The notes under the pieces: model-generated | What the model saw: only the letters and a program-made list of their open reading frames with translations | Database searches by the model: none | What the model was told of the DNA's origin: nothing | Shown: positions 38,871 to 51,600 of the stretch, in pieces | How positions within the stretch are numbered: the first letter of the stretch is position 1 | How the letters are laid out: each line of letters opens with the position of its first letter | Program-made: the position numbers and the translations under genes | Source: Liolophura sinensis | Lineage: Eukaryota > Mollusca > Polyplacophora > Chitonida > Chitonidae | DNA length: 64,000 nucleotides | Reading direction: 5' to 3' | NCBI RefSeq assembly: GCF_032854445.1 | Contig: NC_088307.1 | Coordinates: 4,896,001 to 4,960,000 of the forward strand

Positions 38871-39217
38871 TACCTGGTTTATGATGGCTGGGAAAGGCCA
38901 CAGTAAGAGTCCAGTAATAGTAAGGGCGATGAAGCGAAGGGGCCAAGTTGCGATGCGAAGGAGCGAAATAACGATGTGAAGGGGTGAAATTGCATTGGGA
39001 AGAGGCGAAGAAACAATTATCCAAAGTTACGATGCATAGTGACAAAGTTGATATAGGTTATGGGGCGAAGTTACACTGTGAAGTTGCAAAGTTGCATCGA
39101 CTTTGCCCTTTTGCATCGCAACTTCACCCCTTTGCATCGCAACTTCGCCTCTTTGCATCATCGCCCTTGGCATTACTGGAGGCATACTGTGGCCCTTATA
39201 AGCCACCATACTGGTTA
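38871..39217. mobile_element. Fold-back element with GCGAAG/TTCGC sub-repeats
   Basis: Terminal inverted repeats: TACCTGGTTTATGATGGCTG, GGCCACAGTA and CCAGTAATAGTAAGGGCGATG on the left, against CATCGCCCTTGGCATTACTGG, TACTGTGGCC and AGCCACCATACTGGTTA on the right. Inside, short units related to GTTGCGATGCGAAGGNGCGAA run one way on the left, and as TTTGCATCGCAACTTCRCC on the right, so the hairpin is built from an inverted microsatellite. Probably a non-autonomous DNA element. Confidence 0.8.
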
Positions 39218-40119
39218 GTTTTTTTTCTTTGGTGCTGTGCTTTTTTTTTTTTTTTTTAACTATATATACATCAGTCAGCGTATCTATCAAGGGGAATAGC
39301 CCTTATGTTAAAATTGCTGATTGGGACATATATTACAGTTGCCTCCCCTGAAAATAAGAATTTCAATACAGCACTGACAAATTTTAACAGGAAATAATAC
39401 GGCAAGTCCTTATATCATTACGGGTACATTAAATATGTTAGTAACATGGTGTTCTGTAGTAACTTCATGCATACTGTCAAGTTCATAAGTGAATACATGA
39501 TAATTTGGGGCATTAGCTTAATTCTACAGAACTGAATTATGCTCAGCTATATAGGGCCTATAGGCCTATGCATCTCACACATTTACGTTTTCTGTATCTA
39601 AGCACCTGCCTTGTGTCTCAAATACGGCCAATATTTTTGAACCAAAAAGAAAACTTAATAAACATGGATGATATTCCATAACATTCAAGAATGTTATACT
39701 TGATTATGGAACCTGTTGAAACACTAAATCAACATCATGGACAAACCAAGCGTGAGCCAAAGGCATAATATTCTATAATATTACCAAAGTCAACATTAAA
39801 ACATGAATATACATTAGATAGGTAGGCCTTAATCGCCTTTTTTGTTTTTTCTGTTATAAGAGCTTTTTAAAACTCAGCGCACAACTTGATAAGCATTATT
39901 TGTAACGTCATACTTGGAAAATTACCTAGTACTTTTAATCAGTTTATTAACTTAATTTTTGTATTTATTATAACTTTTTTTATTTTTAGATTTCATAAGT
40001 ACTTTAAAGTCACACATGTAAGTGACGTATTATATATTGTCCACTTACGTCCGGGTAATGGACTTCTGGTGCTTCTGGTTGAGTCAATGTGTTACGAAAA
40101 ATGTACGAGTCTGTTACAT

Positions 40120-40246
40120 AGTTTCTGGTACATTGAAAATTACTGTGCTACTGCTGTTGGTGTTGGCGCCAAGATGTTCACAAGAATTATCGACGTAACT
40201 ACAAAACTGTGAGAAATAGAAAACTGTTCAGCAATCATCTATAAAG
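40120..40246 (+). promoter_or_regulatory. Possible non-coding first exon of DAXX
   Basis: Locally CpG-containing sequence (CACTTACGTCCGGG, GGTGTTGGCGCCAAGATG) leads to a good donor, ATCTATAAAG|GTATGTG, at 40246/40247. A DAXX 5' UTR exon is required upstream of the acceptor at 42604, and this is a candidate. The ATG in it opens only an 11-codon frame. Confidence 0.25.
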
Positions 40247-41185
40247 GTATGTGCAGCAGGCACATATACATGAAGTCACTACTATCTCGTCGTTTTAGTG
40301 CACTCTTCCAAAACCTCTGTCGCGATGAAACACGTTGCCAGATGTCTTTATGAATTCAAGGTTCAATCATTAAGTGTCCAGTATTCGCATGAAATGAAAA
40401 TGAAAATGAAGACCGCTAGAAAATACGGATGAGTTAAGTGTACTCCGATGTTTAGAAATGCTAGAAATCATAATATTTGGGAAAACTATAGGGCAAGTCA
40501 TATGAAAGTAAGGATAGAGGGCGTTGTAAAGACTAGGTCGATTCTTTTGTTCGCCAATTAACCCCTTAGATGTTCATTGTAGAAATCTGTTTCTCCAGTG
40601 AATTGACATAACTCTACCACGTTACAACATTTTGAACTTTAAAATTCCGTAAATGTCCGAAATACTTGATTACTGTCCTCCCTGGCATGTCTAGTTACGC
40701 CTTTGGCTTTACAATGGTAAGTTAGGGCCCTTAATAATGATAATTTCTGAAATTTTTCTGTCTCCTACTGGGGTGAACAGCAGCAAGCCATGACCATGCG
40801 AGTTTTAGTCAGAATATGAAAAAAAAGAATATAGGTAATTTCAGGTTAAGTGTTAGTCTCGCAGAGATAGGACAATTCAACCAAAGTTTTGAATGATATT
40901 GTACAAAATTAAAATTCATGGACCGCTAGTCTAATATGGAGGCTTCATTCTAGCGATTTGTCTTATTAGAATGGTAAGATGCCGTGACAATAAGCACAAA
41001 TCAACATTTCAGAGTTCTTGCAAGTTCTCGCAGATATGGGTGAGGGTCACTTATAAACTATCGTCAAAGACGTTGTTTTACAGTAGTCGTTCGATTGAAT
41101 ATACATCTGTCATATACATAGACACCTTTTAGTGGCAGTAGTTTGCTGAAGTCCAGACGCTGTCTCGTCTAATTCTGTGTATATT

Positions 41186-41345
41186 CCTGAGACCTCTAAA
41201 ATGCCTCTGGAACTAATATTTTGAAACATTCTAAGAGAACTATGGGGTTCAGAGAAAATGATGTGCACAGTTTTGTGAAGCTTGAATCTTTAATGACACT
41301 GACAAATCGTTTTGTGCTTTTATTGCATTTGCTGGACTTAATATA
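41186..41345. mobile_element. MITE-like element, subfamily B, fragment
   Basis: Interior matches the copy at 49481: ACTAATATTTTGAAACATTC, AGAGAACTAT, GTGCACAGTTTTGTGAAGC, TTGAATCTTTAATGACAC. The terminal repeats are lost. Confidence 0.65.
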
Positions 41346-41504
41346 CATTTCACATCCATGTAGTCGGGTCTGTCGGTCAAAATCCCGCCCTTAGTCGAGT
41401 TAGTTTGCGAAAACCTAAGCTTACCTCACCTAAGCTTGCATGAACTCTCAAGACTCCTGAAATGATTATTCAGCTCATTAAGCTAAGGGTGTCTTGTGCC
41501 CTTT

Positions 41505-42130
41505 TTATTAGCTCGCCTGTATAAAGTACAGGAGTAGCTTATGTCATACCTGAGCATCAGCACCGGCGTGCAAGTAATAGTGAAAGCAGTGTTAAACAAA
41601 ATGTTACGAGTGGTACGTTTAAATGTACTCCATGTACTGCACACATGTACAGATGCGCGAGGGGGATATTCCATCTTTGATTGAATGTGTGCATATTAGG
41701 TACTGTAAATTGCTTAATTCCAGACTTGTTGAATCACTGTTGAACAGAATGTTAGGGGTGATATCTTAAAAAGTACTGTATGTGTTGAGCTCAGGGTTTG
41801 AATATATGTAGAGGAAAATAGCACCGGATGGGGGTGGGGATGTGTCTATTCCATCATTGATTCCGTGTGTGCATAGTAAATACCCCAAATTACTAAATTC
41901 CTGTCTTTTTGTTTAGTTTATTGGAATCACTGTTAAACAAAAAGTTGTGGTGTCTCAAAAGGTGGGGGGAGGGGCGTGTATTCCATTGTTGATTGAGTGT
42001 GTTTAATTAAACACTGTAAATGACTGAATTCCTGGCTTAGTGTATTGTGTATTAGATTCACTGTTAAATAAAATGTTAGGATTGGTATCTGAAAAAGTAT
42101 TGTGTATTGGCCTGAAGCTTTATATAAAGC
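41505..42130. repeat. Degenerate long tandem repeat, about four units
   Basis: Starts with TTAGCTCGCCTGTATAAAGT and ACAGGAGTAGCTTATGTCATA, a short palindrome-based motif. Diverged units follow, sharing ATCACTGTTRAACARAATGTT, GTGTGTGCAT and ACTGTAAATTRCT at about 41,590, 41,740, 41,930 and 42,060. Confidence 0.65.
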
Positions 42131-42604
42131 ACAGTGATCGCTGATGCTCTGTGAGCATATTAATTACTGTAAATTTGGATTTCAGTTCTTTAAGCATTGA
42201 GCTTTGATTAAATCAAAATGTCTGATGGATTATTAAATTGACAAGATACAATGAATATCCTATTTTCTTCATGTGTGAGAATGGCTTCCTAATCTTTACT
42301 CATCCATGGTACATTTTAAGTCACATAATAAGCTCTCCTATTACACCCCTGACGTAGTCAAATATTTCCTGAAGCATTATATCTGAGTGTCTTTGTAGAT
42401 ATTCTGCACTGTGGATGGAGGAGGAGAGAGAGGAACTGTTTAGAAAACGTTCACCAAGATAGAATTTTTTTCATAAGTATGAAATAGTTTGTTCTTTGCA
42501 GTAAGATGAGCTGTAATTATGAGCTGTAAGTGAACAACTCTTGAGCATGGCATTTAGTTTTAGTTTTAGTTGCCTAACCATTATTATTTGTTTTGTACAT
42601 ATAG

Positions 42605-42681
42605 AGATGTGGAGCATCAATGACCAATGAAAAGGCCTGAAGTAACAGTCCGCCAGCATGTCTGCTTTGCTCTTGGATGAG
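42605..42681 (+). CDS. DAXX: DAXX exon with start codon
   Basis: Follows a TTGTACATATAG acceptor. The 5' UTR is 42605-42657 and ATG is at 42658. Eight codons, MSALLLDE, end in phase 0 before GTATGT. The LLLDE|FL junction aligns with human LFEEFL at the start of the helical bundle, which supports this start. A 7-codon upstream frame (ATG at 42607) lies in the UTR. Unlike human DAXX, there is no N-terminal SUMO-interacting motif ahead of the bundle. Confidence 0.85.
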
Positions 42682-45600
42682 GTATGTTTTTTTGTGTGGA
42701 CATGAACAAACCATGGCGAGGAGTATTAGTTTCACCAGTGGTCGAAAATTAATTTTTCAGTCGGGATACAGTAACATCTCGTCAGTTTGACGCGTAGATG
42801 TATTATCCGCTTGCCAAGCTAGTTTGGGGAATAATTAGTAGAAGTTAAAATCCATTCCACAGTGCCACTGTGTGAATTTCAATGGTGTAAGCCAGAGTTT
42901 GGCTGATAAGGAGGGCAAATACAATACCAGTGAGGGCACATTTTTTCTAAAATTGAGGTTTTTATGGTGACTCCATGTAGGAAAAACTGGAATATCTAAG
43001 TTTTGATAAGGGAGATTATTTAGTGGAGTAATTTGGGTGTATTTCATCTGAATGTATACAGAGTACCTCTATGTACGTATGTATGTCTGTTCTGTGTTAC
43101 AGTTCCTGGTCTTTTTGAAGCCTTTGATAACAGATCTCAAAGAATGTGATAGGCTCGTGAAACATTGTAAACAAATATTCAACAACTGTGATGAGAGTTT
43201 TAGAAAATCATCAGACTTTAAACGGCTAATCCAGTCTACGAGGTCAGCTATCAGCAATGACAAGCAGAGGGTGTACGTCCATATTATGGACTTTGTGTGC
43301 GAGTTAAAGGCCCATGTAAAAGATTCTTCCAAGAGAGACGGCAGAAGTAAGGCCAATAGCAAACATAAACGTAAGAAGAGAGATCGCGAAAAAAGCTCTG
43401 GTTCAGACTCAGGGGAGTTACCGAAGAAAAAGGCAAACTATGGCAAGGAAGTAGATGTATCGGATGCAAGGGTAGATTTACCTGATGATGGGATTGTCAT
43501 TGAGAGCAATGTCGATTCTCCTTACAACCAGGAAGTGTCCAGCACTTGTTCTCCTTCGGTCAGCCCTGCCAGAAAACCTAAACTGGTCAGGGATGGGGCA
43601 GTGTCGGACAAAAACTGCATTATTTTAGAATATGGCTCAACCTCTGAGAATGTGACAAACTCTGAAGTCGACAAGAGTGCTAATGCTATCAATCCTGAAC
43701 CCGCTGTTCAGGAAGAGGCTAAAAGCACAGTGGTCATTATGGAAGATGACAGTGAGTGCCATCGTTCACCACAAGCTGCTGTTTTAAGTACTTTACAGTT
43801 AGTCCCTAAATGTGTAGATCCTCAGCCTGCAAAGGCAGAATCAGTGTCTACCTCCTTGTCCGTTATTAAATGTCCTGTTGTCCCCCCTGAGACGGCTTCA
43901 GCGTCTGAGGAGAAAACATTAGGGAAACCTTCTAGCAGCATAGAACAGGGTGCTATGTGTACATTAGACGATGATGATAAACAGAAATATGCAAATGCCT
44001 CATCAGAGCCTGCATCAAGATCTAGCAAGGGAGCAAAAGACCAGGAATCTGCATCAGGCATTGAAAAAACAAAATGTACAAATGCCTTGTCTGAGTCAGC
44101 CTCAACATCTAAAGAGAAAGTGAAAGTGGAACCACCAATCAGCAAAGATCAAGATTCTGAATCAGGCATTGATGATATGAAGAACTGTGCAGATGTCCCA
44201 TCAACACCTAACAAGCAAGCAGCAGTGAAACCATCAAGTGGCAAAGATCAGGATTCTGCATCAGGTGTTGATGATAAAAAAACATTGGTCAGTGAGAAAC
44301 ACATAAGAAAACTGGAAATTCTGCTGGCTGTAAGTGATCACAAGTTGTAAGAGTTTGAAATGAGCAAGGGCCTTTTTTAGTGAAGTTGACTATTGATCAG
44401 TTTCGTCACAGCTGATTTGCCCTTCAGTCCTGACTATAATTAAAATTAAGTCCTTCTCTGCATGTCATGTCCAGTGGAGGTGGAGTGGTGTGCAGTAAGG
44501 CCCTTGTAAAATAAAGTGACCACCAGACAGGTGCTCTATAAGACAGTTTGTGCACAGGCGGTGCTATAATTCATCAACCTTTCCACATGTTTGCAATGTG
44601 TTGAATCAAGTATATTCTGAAGGCTGTATTCTTTGTTTATCTGTTTTATGAAGCCCTGAAACTGGCCCATCCAAGCAATGTAGTTTTGTCTCCAAAATCA
44701 AATTAAAAATGTGCATAAATTACACAGAAAGTTGGTCTGTCAAATGTGAAATGGTTGAAGAATTAGGCTATCTTCATTCTACTGTTATTCATATGTGTAC
44801 ATTTTGCAAGAAAATGGTACTGTGAGGGCTTCGTGGTGCGGCACAATGACACAGAAGCCTCTTGTCAAGGCTATTGGTGGGAGTTTAAGCAGCTTATGCT
44901 GGCTTGATGTTCTGTTGTGCATGGGAAGATCTATCAGATAACTGCAGATGGTTGTGGCTTTTCTCCAGATTGTGCCCAGTTTCCTCCAATCATAATGCTG
45001 TCTGCCATAGAATGGGTGAAATATTCTTGAGAATGGCGTAAAACGATTAATCGTAGAAAAAGAGTCAAGGAGATAGTGTAGTTCTAGGTACATTGTCCCT
45101 TAAGGATGTTCTCATTTTTTTATGAGTCTTGAGATGACCAGTTCATGACATTTCAATGATTTCATTTAAGATGTTTGGATGTGTTTTTCAGAAATTGAGG
45201 AATGAGATAGAAAATGTGAAAGAGCGTGAGTTGTCATTGGATGACCTTGAGGATGAGGACTCTAGCTACATATACGAGGACAGGTTGGAGAAGAAGTTCG
45301 TCAAAGTCTGGAACAAGTTGTGTGAGCTCAAAGGGAGGAGGAAAACCACAGGTCGACCAGTGGAGCAGCGGTTCACGTATGAAGGTAGGCCAGAGAATAA
45401 GAAACAGCACTTAGTTGTGGCCCAGGACAAAGATTGGTATAGTTCCATCGGGATGTTGTCCAAGGGAGGATAACTCAGTGGTATGATTAATTGAGTTATC
45501 TTCTCCTAGACTACATCCATATGCAGGGTTTTCATTTCAAGCCGGTAGCCGGCAGAGCTCAGGCAGGTATTTGTTCACATACCGCCGGCTACTCCCATCT

Positions 45601-48600
45601 TATCAAGCTTATCCACAGCAAAGTAAAGTAAACTGCTCTTAATTGTCAGTCGACAGCTGGGTGTCATTTCAAAACTGGTCCTGGTTAGTTGCTGTAAAAG
45701 ATCACTGATGGTAAAACATTGGACAGTTTATGTGGATTACCTTTGGAGTTTACAGTATGGGAAATGCATATTTCCCTCCCTTCCCCCCCACCAAAAAAAC
45801 AACAAAAACACAGTACAATTCGCAGTATGTTTAGCCTATGTAATTTGTTAATCTGTCAACTTGTTGGAATCTGACTGTTGCCTTTATTGTAGGGACTAGT
45901 GGTGAATTAAACATATACATGTATGTCTGAGATCAAATATATGACTTGGTAGTGCTTACATTACAAGTTTTCCGCTTCACTTTATCAATAATGCACTTCA
46001 AATATTTTGTTTTGAATATGTACATAAATAATTTACCAGTACACTGAACTATTTACATACATATGAACTGTGCTTAAATTTTTACTCAGATTGTGGTTCT
46101 TTGTGCTGTTCATATCAGTCACTGGTAGAATGGATGAGGCTAGTTCTTCTCCTGCTTTGTTAACTTTTCGAAACATTCAAGTGAGAAAAAGTTTATGAAT
46201 AGCACTTTTTCTGAGTTGTGATGTATGAAGCCTGTCTTTTCTGGCAGTGTCTAAAATTACAACCATGGTGTTGGGCATTTTTATTATCATTTGTTCGTGC
46301 TGTGCAGTGCGAAATCATATGCAATTATTTTTCACTATTGACTCCATCCTTAGTGTCAAGGACCTTTGAAATGAAGTGCTTCACTGAAATGCACTCACTG
46401 ACATGGGTTCTTTAGCTTTTCAGTTTAATACATTACAGGTACGTAAGTATTGAAGAGTAATATATAATCTCTGGTGATAAAGCTGTTTTGCAGGCAATTA
46501 GTGATTGACCAGACTGCTTTGTATTGACAAATAAGATAAGGTCTGGCCTTTATTGGTCTCCTTTATTGGGCTGTGGTTGGCCGCACTTATTTAGAAAACA
46601 GATACAGTAACAAAGTATCTGCAGAGCTTTTAGGCCTGCCAATATTGTACATGTTTAACACATATCTCTGTTATTCACACATTTGGATTAGGATAAGTCC
46701 ATGATTTTAGTCTAATATCATTGTTGATTCATACAAGATATAGGTAGAACTCTTAGTCTGCATTTTTGGTCTCTGAAATTGATTTTCATTTGGAGCTGTT
46801 TTTGTGATTTAAGATGCTGTAGTCTGATAATTGGACAGAAATGACTGATGTGCAGTGAATGAATTGTTTTATGAGAAAGTGTTTCATTGTTAACTTTGTT
46901 CATTTAGTGCTTACAGTACTGTATACACTCACATTCTTGGACTGTAGTTGGATCTTTTGAATTGCTGAAATGTGATGGCTGCTTTTATTGCAAAGACACA
47001 GTTTCTTGCTGTAAATTATTGATGGCTCCACATAAGAGGTGGACATGTACATGAATACAGTTTATGGGAAAGAAAAACGGAAGTCGAGTAAAAAATTTCA
47101 TTACTTATTTGCTCATTTACTAATTAGATTTGTGCATATACATGTAGGCTCTAAAATAAACTCAGATACCCTCTCAGAACATTTAGACCCCAGCTGATGA
47201 TGGATCATCAAACATCGGCCTACTTTTGGGCAGCAGCTTGCTACTTCAAAACGAAATCTTGGGCCATAATTGATTTAGACGCTCATAAACCAGAAACAGA
47301 TTTCCAATGGACAGTACAAATGGTAAGCATGTTAAAGTCGAAACTCCACATGAAATGTGTCATCCAAGTAGTGAAATCATTAAGATTGATGTATGAGAAT
47401 GACAGGCTGATTGTGTGAACACTACTGGTTGATCCCAGAGAAAAGGAATATCGTTCCAATTTCATCAGAGCTCTAAGAATTACCACATCCAATCAGTCTC
47501 AGTAAAAAGAGACGTTCATTTCTTTGCTTTGCTGTTCGAGCTCTACTGTTGATTTTTTTTTATGTATATATTATTTATTTGTAGGCCTATATATCATGCG
47601 CTATGTTGTTGTTGCATTGACATTATTATTTTATCACGACCCAATGACCCAGGAGCCTCTCACCAGTGCGTTCACTGTAAGTCCAAGTTCAGCCCATGCT
47701 GGCTACCTCCCCAGCCATATGTGAGAAGGTCTAGCAACCTGCTGATGGTCGTAGGTTTTCCCTGGGCTCTGCCCGGTTTTTTCGCATCATAATGCTGGCC
47801 ACCGTTGTGTAAGTGAATATTCTTGAGTAATATTCTGTTGTTGTTGTTGTTTTTTTGTCACCTTGTATGTACCAGATTTCTGAAGACTTTCGTTGGTATG
47901 TTTTGTTGGTTTAGCCTTATCATCTGGTTTTTGCATTGCCTTGTAGGTACCAGATTTCCAGAGATAAACAAGAAGATCGAACGGTTTATCAACAAGAAGA
48001 AAATGTTTCCTGATTTCCATGACATCAGAGACATCATCATAAAAGTCAACAAGAGGAAAGAACTCAATTTGTCGTGAGTTTACAGTTTTTAGTGAATTGA
48101 CTCATATATGTTGAGTATATATGTCGGCATCAATATTTAAACATTTTTCATACATAAATTCAATATTTAGCTCCTGCCAAATTGTACTCAACCTTTTTGT
48201 ATAAGAAAGAGCAACTTCCAGTGCGATTTTATATGCACTTTTTTAATTAGATTTTGTAAACAAATCTGCATTGGTTTGGCAGGCCAATTTGAAGCCTTTA
48301 AAAAAAAAAGGATATAACTTTCTCAGCTTGCACAGAATAATACTCTCAGAATATGCTTAAATAAATATGTTGCAAATATGTGAAAAAGATCGAAGAAATA
48401 CAGTGAGAATCAGCTGGTAATTTTAACAATGGTCATGCTTGCTGTATGGAAGTTCGCAGATGGTGGAAATGATTTCAAGAGATACTTTCATGGATGTGGG
48501 CAATCGTCTTCAGGAGCGCCGCAGAGAAGATTTTGTGACCACCTTCGGCTGCAGGCTGACTGACAATGCCAAGTAAGGGCTGGTTAGACAGAAACACATT

Positions 48601-51600
48601 TTCATTATTCCCGTTTAAAATGGTACTTGTTGCTGCATTGCTCGGTGCCAGCTATGGGTAAGGAAAAAGGACTGATTGACCTAGTGTCAGTACAGTGCCA
48701 ACTGGGTGGGGTGTGATGTCTCAATATGAGGGTTACTGACACCATATATTTCCGTATCCTATCACTGAGTAACCATGTAATAATAGAATCCATGCCCCAC
48801 AAGGTTAACTTTCCTTGATATGAGCGTTACTGACACCATATATTTCTGTATCCTATCGCTTCTTAACAATGTAATAATAGAATCCATGCCCCACAAGGTT
48901 AACTTTCCTTGATGTGAGGGTTACTGACACCATATATTTCTGTATCCTATCGCTTCTTAACAATGTAATAATAGAATCCATGCCCCACAAGGTTAACTTT
49001 CCTTGATATGAGGGTTACTAACACCATATATTCCCATATCCTGTCATTGAGTTGTCATGTAACAAATTTATCCTGCAAAAGACCTCAGTTTAGCTTAAAA
49101 GGACGATCTATAGGAGAATTGCTCAGTGATTTGATCATTGTTTTCACACCTTAACAGAGGGAGCTATCCTAGTCAGCATACACATGATGTTGTCTGCAGG
49201 ATACGGGAATGCATGAGATATATGTCCGAAGGGGAGTATTTTGTCTGATGCGAGATAAATTTACATAACAATCTCTGAGCTATTTCACTAATGTACTACC
49301 AGTATTGTAGGAGCTTGTGTTTTCCAATCCAGCTCTTACCAGTTGGGCCCTGGCTGTAGGTCAAGAAGTTTGTCACGTGCTTAGTGAAGGGCATTCGTTT
49401 TCTATGTACTTTGCCTGGTTTTCTCCTTCCATGACACTGTTTTTTTCAGAGAATTTTGGAGCATCCAATCAAGGATATACCCTAATTCTTCAACCTTTTT
49501 AACCGCCTCATCAACTAATATTATGAAACATTTTGAGAGAACTATAGAGTGTAGAGAATTAATTTGCACAGTTTTATTAAACTTGCGTCTTTATTGACAC
49601 AAATCATTTTAGTGTCATTTTCATAATAAATGACTCTAATGTATGCATAAAAAGTATTGGAAAAAAGTACCTTCAAAAGGTTGAAGATTTACAGTAAATA
49701 AATGATGACTTGACCATTTTTCAGCCCTAACGATGACCCAGCTCTGAGAGACCCTGCACTGAAGGCCAAACTGGAGAATAATCTGTCAGAGGGCAAACAG
49801 AAAATGCAAGATGTAAGCAACTTAGGTCCAAGTACTCCTGTCTCTTTCCGTTCAACAAGACCTAAGCAACTTAGGTCCAAGTACTCCCGTCTCTTTCCCT
49901 TCTGCAAGACCTAAGCAACTTAGGTCCAAGTACTCCCGTCACTTCCCCTTCTGCAAGACCTAAGCAACTTAGGTCCAAGCTCTCCCGTCTCTTTCCCTTC
50001 TGCAAGACGTAAGCAACTTAGGTCCAAGTACTCCTGTCTCTTTCCGTTCTGCAAGACGTAAGCGACTTCGGTCCAAGCTCTCCCGTCTCTTTCCTTTCTG
50101 CAAGACGTAAGCAACTTAGGTCCAAATACTCCTGTCTCTTTCCGTTCTGCAAGACGTAAGCAACTTAGGTCCAAGTACTCCTGTCTCTTTCCGTTCTGCA
50201 AGACGTAAGCAACTTAGGTCCAAATACTCCTGTCTCTTTCCGTTCTGCAAGACGTAAGCAACTTAGGTCCAAGCACTCCTGTCTCTTTCCGTTCTGCAAG
50301 ACGTAAGCAACTTAGGTCCAAATACTCCTGTCTCTTTCCGTTCTGCAAGACGTAAGCAACTTAGGTCCAAGTACTCCCGTCTCTTTCCGTTCTGCAAGAC
50401 GTAAGCAACTTAGGTCCAAGTACTCCCGTCTCTTTCCGTTCTGCAAGACGTAAGCAACTTAGGTCCAAGTACTCCCGTCTCTTTCCGTTCTGCAAGACGT
50501 AAGTAACTTAGGTCCAAGTACTCCCGTCTCTTTCCGTTCTGCAAGACGTAAGCAACTTAGGTCCAAATACTCCTGTCTCTTTCCGTTCTGCAAGACGTAA
50601 GCAACTTAGGTCCAAGTACTCCTGTCTCTTTCCGTTCTGCAAGACGAAAGCAACTTAGGTCCAAGTACTCCTGTCTCTTTCCGTCTGCAAGACGTAAGCA
50701 ACTTAGGTCCAAATACTCCCGTCTCTTTCCGTTCTGCAAGACGTAAGCAACTTAGGTCCAAGTACTCCCGTCTCTTTCCGTTCTGCAAGATGTAAGCAAC
50801 TTAGGTCCAAGTACTCCCGTCTCTTTCCGTTCTGCAAGACGTAAGCAACTTAGGTCCAAGTACTCCCGTCTCTTTCCGTTCTGCAAGACGTAAGCAACTT
50901 AGGTCCAAGTACTCCCGTCTCTTTCCGTTCTGCAAGACGTAAGCAACTTAGGTCCAAGTACTCCTGTCTCTTTCCGTTCTGCAAGACGTAAGCAACTTAG
51001 GTCCAAGTACTCCTGTCTCTTTCCGTTCTGCAAGACGTAAGCAACTTAGGTCCAAATACTCCCGTCTCTTTCCGCTCTGCAAGACGTAAGCAACTTAGGC
51101 TCAAGTACTCCCGTTTCTTTCCGTTCTGCAAGACGTAAGCAACTTAGGCTCAAGTACTCCCGTTTCTTTCCGTTCTGCAAGACGTAAGCAACTTAGGTCC
51201 AAGTACTCCTGTCTCTTTCCGCTCTGCAAGACGTAAGCAACTTAGGCTCAAGTACTCCCGTTTCTTTCCGTTCTGCAAGACGTAAGCAACTTAGGTCCAA
51301 ATACTCCCGTCTCTTTCCGTTCTGCAAGACGTAAGCAACTTAGGTCCAAGCACTCCCGTCTCTTTCCGTTCTGCAAGACGTAAGCAACTTAGGTCCAAGC
51401 ACTCCCGTCTCTTTCCGTTCTGCAAGACGTAAGCAACTTAGGTCCAAGTACTCCTGTCTCTTTCCGTTCTGCAAGACCTAAGCAGCTTAGGTCCAAGTAC
51501 TCCTGTCTCTTTCCCTCCTGCAAGATGTAAGCAACTTAGGCCCAAGTACTCCTGTCTCTTTCCGTTCTGCAAGACGTAAGCAACTTAGGTCCAAGTACTC

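Larger units (their letters stand above)
37890..42604. other. Divergent intergenic region between the F-BAR gene and DAXX
   Basis: About 4.7 kb between the two 5' ends. It contains tRNA-like and SINE fragments (38.1-38.6 kb), a fold-back element (38.87-39.22 kb), a possible DAXX non-coding exon (about 40.2 kb), a MITE fragment (41.19 kb) and a degenerate tandem repeat (41.5-42.1 kb). No other coding gene is recognised. Confidence 0.7.
44330..45191 (+). other. DAXX intron 2
   Basis: 862 bp holding a MITE (44565-44769) and a SINE (44824-45055), leaving little unique sequence. Confidence 0.85.
48573..49724 (+). other. DAXX intron 5
   Basis: 1.15 kb with a 94-bp tandem repeat near its start and a subfamily B MITE at its end. 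Confidence 0.85.

Noticed and set aside
38984-39290. Frames with repeated FASQL and MQRGEVA
   Set aside because: Translation of the sub-repeats in the fold-back element.
48460-48462. Acceptor TTCGCAG for DAXX exon 5
   Set aside because: Would put a stop in frame after exon 4; the AG seven bases upstream (48451-48452) restores alignment with human DAXX.
49920-50788. Minus-strand open frames with repeated KRREYLDLSCLRLAERKETG
   Set aside because: Translation of the 49-bp minisatellite in a frame that lacks stops; an artefact of the array, not a repeat protein.
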